Shown here: positions 1 through 4,675 of the stretch, in pieces
How the letters are laid out: every line of letters starts with the position of its first letter
Numbering within the stretch: the first letter of the stretch is position 1
NCBI GenBank assembly: GCA_945872325.1
Contig: CAMBZY010000239.1
Location: 1 to 5,544 of the forward strand
Direction of reading: 5' to 3'
DNA: 5,544 nt
From: Candidatus Kuenenia stuttgartensis
Lineage (GTDB): Bacteria > Planctomycetota > Planctomycetia > Isosphaerales > Isosphaeraceae
Made by a program: the position numbers and the translations under genes
The notes under the pieces: model-generated
The model's database searches: none
The model's input: the letters and a program-made list of their open reading frames with translations, nothing else
What the model was told of the DNA's origin: nothing

Positions 1-1
1 C

Positions 2-538
2 GCTGAACGAGGCTTCGCGAAATCCACCGAGTTCGGTCGGTTCGATCTCAAGGGTTTCGAACTTCCAGCCCTTGATTTCACAATATCGGCGATACATGTC
101 GAAAAGGACACGGACGAAGAGGGCGGCTTCGTCTCCACCGGTGCCGGCCCGAATTTCGATGATCAGGGCGCCGTTACGATCGGCCCCAACCTGGGCATCG
201 TAGACCAGATTTCTGAGGGTCGCGATGGCTTCTTCCTGCTTGCCCCTGAGTTCTTCAATTTCCTGCTGGGCATACTCTCGAAGTTCTGAATCCACTTCAG
301 CGGCGGCCATGGCTTCGGCTTCGGCAATTCGGCTGTTGATTTCGAGATAACGACCATAAGGCACGGCCAAACGGGCTAACGCGCCACGTTCGCGTGCGAG
401 GGTGGTAATTTTGGCAGGATCGGTGGCGTTGACAGGGTCAGCAAGAGCGGCATCAAGTTCATTAAAGCGTCGCCAGTCGGCTTGGAGCCGATCCAGAATC
501 GTCGCAGGCTCTTTCGCTTTTTCAATCCCTTTTGCCAT
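2..538 (-). CDS. prfA: Peptide chain release factor 1 (RF1), N-terminal half, cut by window edge
   Basis: RF1 recognises UAA and UAG stop codons in the ribosomal A site and triggers release of the finished protein in the cytoplasm. The visible 179 residues start MAKGIEKAKE and continue in one open frame to the left edge; the family is usually about 360 residues, so roughly half is present. Residues 1-120 are the helical, charged N-terminal domain. Residues 130-141 read RAGTGGDEAALF, the RF1-type version of the conserved block that opens the central domain (RF2 has a GSGGTEA-type version), and residues 147-162 and 171-175 (DMYRRYCEIKGWKFET, GGFRE) match the next RF1 segment. The anticodon-like PxT motif and the catalytic GGQ loop would lie beyond the edge. 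The ATG at 538 is the first start after an in-frame TAA at 559-557. No good Shine-Dalgarno sequence precedes it. It follows the L31 gene on the same strand after a 198-bp gap that contains a terminator, so it may have its own promoter, although I found no convincing one. Confidence 0.96.
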   Translation of the reverse strand, partial: MAKGIEKAKEPATILDRLQADWRRFNELDAALADPVNATDPAKITTLARERGALARLAVPYGRYLEINSRIAEAEAMAAAEVDSELREYAQQEIEELRGKQEEAIATLRNLVYDAQVGADRNGALIIEIRAGTGGDEAALFVRVLFDMYRRYCEIKGWKFETLEIEPTELGGFREASFS

Positions 539-641
539 AATCCCGAGTCGCCAGGCTTATTTTCCGTAAAGGCTTTGATCCATAGACAAACTGATCGAAA
601 TCAAGTCATTGGACAGCGGTGTCAGACAGTGGCTGTAAACC

Positions 642-677
642 AAAAAACAGGCCGCACTTGTACAAGGCGACCTGTTT
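642..677 (-). terminator. Rho-independent terminator after the L31 gene
   Basis: Read on the minus strand, AAACAGGTCGC (677-667) pairs with GCGGCCTGTTT (655-645) as an 11-bp stem with one G-U pair, and the stem is followed by six T (647-642). The loop can pair further through CTTGTACAAG. On the plus strand the G-U pair becomes a C/A mismatch and there is no T-run, so the signal points leftward. It lies 59 bp past the L31 stop codon and 103 bp before prfA, which implies that prfA is transcribed from its own promoter or by partial readthrough. Confidence 0.85.
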
Positions 678-736
678 CTGTGATCGAAGTATCGAGGCGT
701 TCAGGTTTGAACCAACCTGAGATGCCGGGATTCGAT

Positions 737-1051
737 TTATTCGCTGGCTGGGGCTGTACCAGCGGCAGCGGCGGCCTCGTCGGCCTTCTTCTTTTTTGAA
801 CCGTAGTTGTTGCCGAATCGCTTGTTGAAGCGGTCGATACGTCCGGCGGCATCCAGGAAGCGGTTGCCTGCACCGGTGTAGAACGGGTGGCTGGCCGAAG
901 AAACGTCGAGAACGAACAGTGGATATTCGTTGCCGTCTTCCCAAGTCGTCTTCTGGTTGGTACGAACCGTAGACTTGGTCAGGAAGCGGAAGCCGCATGA
1001 GGTGTCCGAAAACACAACTTCGCGGTAGTTCGGGTGGATGCCTTTTTTCAT
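737..1051 (-). CDS. rpmE: 50S ribosomal protein L31, zinc-free (type B-like) form with C-terminal extension
   Basis: L31 binds the central protuberance of the large ribosomal subunit and contributes to the bridge to the small subunit. The 104-residue product starts MKKGIHPNYREVVFSD and contains the family signature DVSSASHPFYTG (residues 49-60) and the C-terminal block GRIDRFNKRFG (70-80). Classical zinc-binding L31 has four Cys; here only C19 (in DTSCG) remains, and the pair in the DVCSKCHPF-type motif is replaced by S51 and S54, so zinc binding is not expected. This is the pattern of the C-minus or type B paralogue (rpmE2/ykgM). Residues 81-104 form a Lys then Ala-rich tail absent from short L31 proteins. 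I chose the ATG at 1051 because it gives the conserved N-terminus; the same frame is open to an ATG at 1123, but the 24 extra residues do not resemble L31. No clear Shine-Dalgarno sequence is visible. The next gene downstream is prfA, a very common bacterial neighbour. Confidence 0.95.
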   Translation of the reverse strand: MKKGIHPNYREVVFSDTSCGFRFLTKSTVRTNQKTTWEDGNEYPLFVLDVSSASHPFYTGAGNRFLDAAGRIDRFNKRFGNNYGSKKKKADEAAAAAGTAPASE

Positions 1052-1154
1052 GGTTCGGCCAGGTCTATTGATATTGATAGTTGTCACAGGCGACGCGGAG
1101 GCAACAGTGCCCCTGAACATCATCCAGCTTTTTTCTTCGCCGCTCTGGTTGAAG
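1052..1154 (-). promoter_or_regulatory. Possible 5' leader of the L31 mRNA
   Basis: If the promoter call at 1161-1190 is right, this is an untranslated leader of about 103 nt. On the minus strand it contains a compact hairpin, GGGGCA-CTGT-TGCCTC (1113-1098), with one G-U pair. Ribosomal-protein leaders upstream of L31 genes have been described in several other phyla, and autoregulation by L31 would be a natural role, but I cannot match this sequence to any of them. It may be an ordinary leader. Confidence 0.2.
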
Positions 1155-1160
1155 ACAATT

Positions 1161-1190
1161 AGTATATCGTCAGTTCGATCCGAATGCCAG
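1161..1190 (-). promoter_or_regulatory. Candidate promoter for the L31 gene
   Basis: On the minus strand CTGGCA (1190-1185) is followed after 18 bp by TATACT (1166-1161), which match the sigma-70 boxes at 4 of 6 and 5 of 6 positions. Transcription would start near 1154 and leave a leader of about 100 nt before the L31 ATG. This is a reading by eye; chance matches of this quality do occur. Confidence 0.35.
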
Positions 1191-1309
1191 TCCTTTTTGT
1201 CATCAGGGCCGAGCTTTTTTGAATCAGGCCAAGATGGTCTCGTGATTTTGAGGGCTGGCAGAACGTCGTCATTTTGCGGCTAACCTCAGTTCTCAAAATA
1301 TGATCCAAC

Positions 1310-1343
1310 AAAAAGAGCGTAGCCAGACTGGCCACGCTCTTTT
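1310..1343 (-). terminator. Rho-independent terminator of the surface-protein gene
   Basis: AAAAGAGCGT (1311-1320) pairs perfectly with ACGCTCTTTT (1334-1343). After one A/C mismatch three more pairs follow (GCC 1322-1324 with GGC 1330-1332), leaving a 5-nt loop. On the minus strand the stem ends in five T (1314-1310), 41 bp past the stop codon at 1385. On the plus strand it ends in four T, so it could also work in that direction, although no plus-strand gene ends here. Confidence 0.88.
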
Positions 1344-1384
1344 CAATTTCTTTTCGCAACTATTGCGGAGACCAGTCGCCAGAG

Positions 1385-3904
1385 TTATCGGATCAAACGA
1401 CGGGCTTTGGCGATGGCCGACGTTTTGAGGATGGTGTTACCGAACGGGACAGCCGTCAAGAAATTCGATGGTTTGCCAACATTGGCACCATCGAGTGGGG
1501 TACCAGTTGACGAAACGAGTCCCGTCGTGGTCACACCCAGAACGGTCATCCGAATCTGACGCGAGTTAATCGTATGAGGCTGATAAGGGGTCACCAGTAC
1601 AGAGTTCGTTGTTGCATTATAAACGGCAGACTGTGCTCCCACCGTTCTATCGTCGGCTGTTCCGAACTTATTGTCTTTGCCAGGCAAAGTAAAATAATAG
1701 TTCGAAGCATTCGCAACGGAAGTACCGTTCATCGGCTGATCAAATGTCAGACGAACGTTGATACGACGCCCGCTAGTCACTCTTTGAACAGTTGTGACAT
1801 GCGGAGCAGGGCCTGGAACAACCGGGGCTGGAGGAACAACAATTGGTGGATCCACCGGTACAACGGGTGGGTCCACAGGAGGAGGTTCAATGTTGGAGCC
1901 ACCACCACCACCGCCGCCGCCGGTTGGAGCGGCAGTAACGGTGAGATTCGCGGAAGCCTGGTTATTGGCAGGCTGGATATCCGTCTCATTCAGAGTCACG
2001 GAGCTACCCAGAGCGAAAGTGCCAGTCTGTGTCGCTGTCATGATGACGGTGACTACCTGCGATTCGCCTACAAGCAAGCCAGCGTAATTTGAAGTGACGA
2101 CGTTATTCTGAATGGTCAAGCCGGCTGGCGATGTGGATGTGATGGTGAAACCGTTTGGAATCACGATGGTTACAACGACATCAGTGGCGTTGCTTGTACC
2201 TTGATTTACGACCGTGGTGGTGACAGTTGTGGAATTATTGATCACCACAGAGGCTGGACTGGCGCTTATTGAAATCGCAAGATCTGTTGGGGCCGGTGTG
2301 ACTCGTACAAATCCACTGATTTCCGACGTGTTCCCTTTGGTATCGCTGGCAATTGCCGTCACTTTTTCATTCAGATCAAGCCGGCGATTTGTGACGAATT
2401 TAAAGTTGGCCACACCATCAACATCGGTGGTCACAGTGATATAGCCAAGATAAGTTCTGCCTTGAGCAGGATTCAGATTCTGGCTGACCGGATTGGTGTA
2501 AACCTGAATTGAGAGAGTGGTGCTGGCCGCCCCCTGATAATTTCCGAGAATAGTGGTGTTTGTTGCACTCGACTGGGCGGAAGTCAGGTTCGGATAGTTG
2601 ATGTTTTCGTTTGCACCACGATCCGAATCGTCTTCGTCGTTAGGTGTCGATCCATCATAATTCAGGTCAATTCCGAGCTTGACGTTGTTGTCATATTCGT
2701 TGGCGTAAAGGGCGTTGAAATTACCAGATACCACAGCCACTCCGGTATCACCATTACTGGCGATAAAGTTTTGCTGAATCAGGCTCCCCGAGGCATTGTC
2801 GCCAATCGTGACACCGTTGCCTTTATTACCGAGATTGACTTCAAGGCCCTGAATGTCGATCCGCGAGAATCCGATGACATTATTGATCACCTGATTCGTG
2901 AATGGAGGTGGAGAAATTGTCGAATTACCAGGCTGAGGGCCCCAGATCACCACCCCGTCGCGACCATTGGCGGCGATGATGTTTTGACCGCTGGGATTGG
3001 TCAGGAATTCGCCTGGCTGAACTGGAGGAACGGGAGGGGCAGGGAATGGGTTTGGGTTGGGCTGAGTCGGGGTTGCGACACCCACCAGAATGTTGGTGGA
3101 ATTTGTCAGATTAATACCATCCTGACCATTTGGCATGGCATGGAGACCTGTACGATCCACACCAATTTTATTGCCTTGAATTGCCCCGCCCGTGACATTC
3201 ACGAAGACAATCCCGCTCGAATCATTTCCAGAAATGATATTTTTATCGGAATCATCCGTCCCGCCGATTTGAATATTGCCGCTATTGCGGGCAACGATCC
3301 CGGCAGAGCAGTTCTTCATGGCCGTAATGCCATCGAAATCAGCGCCGATATGTGAGCCTTGAATCACAACGTTATTGGAATCGACGATTTCAATACCTGA
3401 GCCTGTGAATCCACCAATCGCCAGGCCTTTAATTGTTGTGGTAGACGATGCTGCAATGGAACCGGTGTTAATCAAAAGTCCATAGGCATTTGGTGTGGGC
3501 GTAAAGTAAAAAGGCGATGTTGTGCTGATGTCACCAAGATATTGACCGTTGATTTGAATCACCGGAGTGAGTTCGGACGGGTTAAATCCAGGTTGGCTGG
3601 TTCCGTCAATCAGGACAAAATCGGTAATGGCAGGGAGCGGAATATTGGAGGTGATATTAATGGTCTGGCGGCCGCCGGAGCCGAGATCAAAATTAATGGT
3701 ATCGAAGCCGGGATTATCGTTGGCTTGAACAATAGCCCAGGCGAGAGTATTCGGGGTGGTTTCATCGCTACCGAAATCCGATACGGTAAACGCCGCAAGT
3801 AACTGCTTCTGTTCAAGCGACTCAACTGCCCCACGCCACTGGTGGCGGGCTCTGCGTGCAGTTTGGCTGGAAGTCCTGGACCAAGATTCGGTTCGATAGT
3901 TCAT
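1385..3904 (-). CDS. Large planctomycete surface or secreted protein: LEPR-XLL-like N-terminus, beta-helix, DUF11, Ig-like C-terminus
   Basis: The 839-residue product is probably exported; its binding partner or substrate is unknown. Residues 1-28 are rich in Arg, Ser and Thr, followed by VESLEQKQLLAAF (27-39), a variant of the LEPR-XLL motif found at the N-terminus of many exported planctomycete proteins. Residues 52-110 (NTLAWAIVQAN, DTINFDL, IDGTSQPGF) match the opening of CSLREA-type right-handed beta-helix proteins. Residues about 141-412 contain repeated G-x-x-I and N-x-I-x-G rungs, with a Pro-rich loop at 280-297. Residues about 430-535 look like a beta-sandwich (NYPNLTSA...GNTSEISGFVRV). 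Residues 538-658 are a DUF11-type repeat (DLAISIS...VVNQGTSNATDVVV...N). An eight-Gly run (662-669) and a Pro/Val linker (673-702, VDPP repeats) lead to an SbsA-like Ig domain (703-805: LTFDQPMN, NKFGTADDR, TPLDG). No catalytic motif, PEP-CTERM or C-terminal membrane helix is visible; the chain ends in a short basic tail. There is a single Cys (C199). ATG 3904 is the only ATG start in frame before an upstream TAA at 3970; its own ribosome site is weak (GGGAG, 11 nt upstream). The exact function is not recognised. Confidence 0.9.
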   Translation of the reverse strand: MNYRTESWSRTSSQTARRARHQWRGAVESLEQKQLLAAFTVSDFGSDETTPNTLAWAIVQANDNPGFDTINFDLGSGGRQTINITSNIPLPAITDFVLIDGTSQPGFNPSELTPVIQINGQYLGDISTTSPFYFTPTPNAYGLLINTGSIAASSTTTIKGLAIGGFTGSGIEIVDSNNVVIQGSHIGADFDGITAMKNCSAGIVARNSGNIQIGGTDDSDKNIISGNDSSGIVFVNVTGGAIQGNKIGVDRTGLHAMPNGQDGINLTNSTNILVGVATPTQPNPNPFPAPPVPPVQPGEFLTNPSGQNIIAANGRDGVVIWGPQPGNSTISPPPFTNQVINNVIGFSRIDIQGLEVNLGNKGNGVTIGDNASGSLIQQNFIASNGDTGVAVVSGNFNALYANEYDNNVKLGIDLNYDGSTPNDEDDSDRGANENINYPNLTSAQSSATNTTILGNYQGAASTTLSIQVYTNPVSQNLNPAQGRTYLGYITVTTDVDGVANFKFVTNRRLDLNEKVTAIASDTKGNTSEISGFVRVTPAPTDLAISISASPASVVINNSTTVTTTVVNQGTSNATDVVVTIVIPNGFTITSTSPAGLTIQNNVVTSNYAGLLVGESQVVTVIMTATQTGTFALGSSVTLNETDIQPANNQASANLTVTAAPTGGGGGGGGSNIEPPPVDPPVVPVDPPIVVPPAPVVPGPAPHVTTVQRVTSGRRINVRLTFDQPMNGTSVANASNYYFTLPGKDNKFGTADDRTVGAQSAVYNATTNSVLVTPYQPHTINSRQIRMTVLGVTTTGLVSSTGTPLDGANVGKPSNFLTAVPFGNTILKTSAIAKARRLIR
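1899..1922. repeat. GGN codon run encoding the poly-Gly linker
   Basis: The plus strand shows consecutive ACC units followed by GCC-type units, which on the coding minus strand are consecutive GGC and GGT codons for the Gly run at residues 662-669 of the surface protein. It is a short trinucleotide repeat between the DUF11 domain and the Pro-rich linker. Slippage here would change linker length without shifting the frame. Confidence 0.7.
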
Positions 3905-3927
3905 CGGTCTCGTCGCTCCCGGTTCAT
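3901..3927 (-). CDS. 8-codon mini-ORF overlapping the surface-protein start (possible coupling element)
   Basis: The ATG at 3927 opens a frame reading MNRERRDR and stops at TGA 3903-3901. The stop overlaps the start of the surface-protein gene in the sequence ATGA, the classical arrangement for stop-start translational coupling. It lies in the same frame as the 12-codon mini-ORF upstream, 18 nt after that ORF's stop. It has no clear Shine-Dalgarno sequence of its own. An 8-codon ORF can easily arise by chance, so only its placement makes it worth recording. Confidence 0.25.
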   Translation of the reverse strand: MNRERRDR

Positions 3928-3945
3928 AACCGCGAATTCGGGCGG

Positions 3946-3984
3946 TTACTGGAATACTTGTGCGTGTTTATGGCTCTTCACCAC
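3946..3984 (-). CDS. 12-codon upstream mini-ORF with a perfect Shine-Dalgarno (possible leader peptide)
   Basis: On the minus strand AAGGAGGAG (3999-3991) is followed after a 6-nt spacer by two successive GTG codons (3984-3979), opening a frame that reads MVKSHKHAQVFQ and ends in TAA (3948-3946). The ribosome site is far stronger than that of the surface-protein gene, which begins 41 nt after this stop in a different frame. Since no long frame starts at this site, translation here would yield a basic peptide with two His. Possible roles are a leader peptide, delivery of ribosomes for reinitiation downstream, or none. The peptide is not recognised. Confidence 0.4.
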   Translation of the reverse strand: MVKSHKHAQVFQ

Positions 3985-3990
3985 GTTATT

Positions 3991-3999
3991 CTCCTCCTT
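3991..3999 (-). promoter_or_regulatory. Strong Shine-Dalgarno sequence serving the mini-ORF rather than the annotated gene
   Basis: The minus-strand AAGGAGGAG is nearly fully complementary to the 16S rRNA 3' end. The nearest start at proper spacing is GTG 3984, which opens only a 12-codon frame. The start of the large gene is 86 nt away, too far for direct use. Confidence 0.7.
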
Positions 4000-4049
4000 G
4001 CTCATACCCATTCAATCGCGGCGCGCATTCCCTGCACATTCTTAAGAAC

Positions 4050-4077
4050 AACTTACCCCATTGTTCCATTTTGTCAA
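4050..4077 (-). promoter_or_regulatory. Candidate promoter of the surface-protein gene
   Basis: On the minus strand a perfect TTGACA (4077-4072) is followed after 16 bp by TAAGTT (4055-4050), a weak -10 that keeps the TA and final T. Transcription would begin near 4043, giving a leader of about 139 nt that includes both mini-ORFs. A weak -10 behind a consensus -35 could indicate a regulated promoter. Confidence 0.4.
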
Positions 4078-4096
4078 AATCGCACGCCTTGGATTG

Positions 4097-4124
4097 AGAA
4101 TGCATCATTGCATGCATGCATTCT
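4097..4124. repeat. Inverted repeat, 9-bp arms, upstream of the surface-protein promoter
   Basis: AGAATGCAT (4097-4105) and ATGCATTCT (4116-4124) are perfect inverted copies separated by 10 bp (CATTGCATGC). The interior holds overlapping GCAT units, a TGCATGCATGCA alternating purine-pyrimidine stretch. It lies 20 bp upstream of the candidate -35 box for the leftward gene. It is suited to a dimeric regulator, but no family can be named from it. Confidence 0.6.
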
Positions 4125-4584
4125 ATCGTTTCAGGGAATCGGGTGTCAAGTCTGCGAAATCGGAAGTCTCACGCCACTCGGACTTCTTCAGGGAATTTCG
4201 TCTCAATCACCTTATATAGGATGAATCTAAGTGTGGTCGATATCCTGTCGTTGCTCCAGGCTCGTTTGATCAGGACCTATCCGGTCATATTGGTTTCTGG
4301 AAGTTGCTGAATACTACGCCATAATGAATGGTAAAGCATTATATGAAAAGCATATGTGTTGATTTGAGTAGCGGCTTCATTGCTCCGGGTTTTGCCCCAA
4401 AGAGGCAAGTCGTAAACCTTAAAACCGTTAAAACGGGTTGTAGTAGATACTCATGCGAAGTTTTCGCCAAAAATCGCTTCGTCACTTTCCAAAGCAACCA
4501 TGGATCAGACTGGTGCCCGGGTGAAATATTTTGAAAAATGGGTTCAAGATTTTGCGAATCCTTGGTCGATGATGAAAAATTGGC
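4125..4584. other. Non-coding part of the divergent intergenic region
   Basis: I see no credible gene in this stretch. It holds a 10-bp direct repeat TTCAGGGAAT (4130-4139 and 4187-4196) and small inverted repeats: GAAGTC/GACTTC (4163-4168, 4181-4186), TTGCC/GGCAA (4392-4396, 4404-4408) and GCGAA/TTCGC with a 3-nt loop (4455-4459, 4463-4467). None has a following T-run, so none reads as a terminator. No tRNA, known riboswitch core or mobile-element end was recognised. Confidence 0.5.
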
Positions 4585-4612
4585 TTGTCAATTTCTGAGA
4601 ATTTGTTACGTT
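4585..4612 (+). promoter_or_regulatory. Candidate promoter of the HEAT-repeat gene
   Basis: TTGTCA (4585-4590) and TACGTT (4607-4612) are spaced by 16 bp, matching sigma-70 boxes at 5 of 6 and 3 of 6 positions. Transcription would begin near 4619, about 57 nt before the start codon. The -10 is poor, so this is tentative. Confidence 0.28.
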
Positions 4613-4663
4613 TCCCGCCATAGTGCGATTCCATCCGGAGTCGTTTTCATGATCCGTGGCGGC

Positions 4664-4670
4664 AAGGAGG
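4664..4670 (+). promoter_or_regulatory. Ribosome binding site deciding the HEAT-gene start
   Basis: AAGGAGG lies 5 nt before ATG 4676. The in-frame ATG at 4649 has only CCGGAG, 8 nt away, so 4676 is preferred. Confidence 0.8.
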
Positions 4671-4675
4671 CTTCC

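Noticed and set aside
482..998. Overlapping frames on both strands around the L31 gene and the prfA start (482-799 plus, 606-998 and 622-873 minus)
   Set aside because: They are out-of-frame readings of prfA and L31 and run through the terminator at 642-677.
1159..1359. 66-codon minus-strand ORF between the surface-protein gene and L31
   Set aside because: Its first codons run through the terminator hairpin at 1310-1343, it has no ribosome site, and its 3' end overlaps the candidate L31 promoter.
1574..2092. 172-codon plus-strand ORF antisense to the surface-protein C-terminus
   Set aside because: It is rich in Arg, Trp and runs of Thr/Ala that mirror the Gly/Pro linker codons on the other strand, with no domain or ribosome site.
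2771..3355. 194-codon plus-strand ORF antisense to the surface protein
   Set aside because: It is antisense to a clearly coding beta-helix region and has no domain of its own; long antisense frames are expected over repetitive Gly/Asn codons.
3856..4224. 122-codon plus-strand ORF crossing the start of the surface-protein gene
   Set aside because: It overlaps the coding start, promoter and mini-ORFs of the minus-strand gene, lacks a ribosome site and shows no domain. The overlapping 3842-4045 frame was rejected for the same reasons.
4370..4450. Resemblance to a riboswitch core (AAAGAGGCAAG followed by AAACC)
   Set aside because: I could not fit it to the c-di-GMP or any other known consensus: the paired elements and conserved junctions are missing, and no gene follows at a fitting distance.
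4328..4534. 68-codon plus-strand ORF in the intergenic region (starts MVKHYMKSIC)
   Set aside because: It has no Shine-Dalgarno sequence, no recognisable domain and an irregular composition with four Cys; other start sites nearby, such as 4676, have strong ribosome sites.
3905..4675. Possible tRNA or mobile-element ends in the intergenic region
   Set aside because: No T-loop GTTCGANNC with a matching acceptor stem was found, and no transposase fragment or target duplication was visible.
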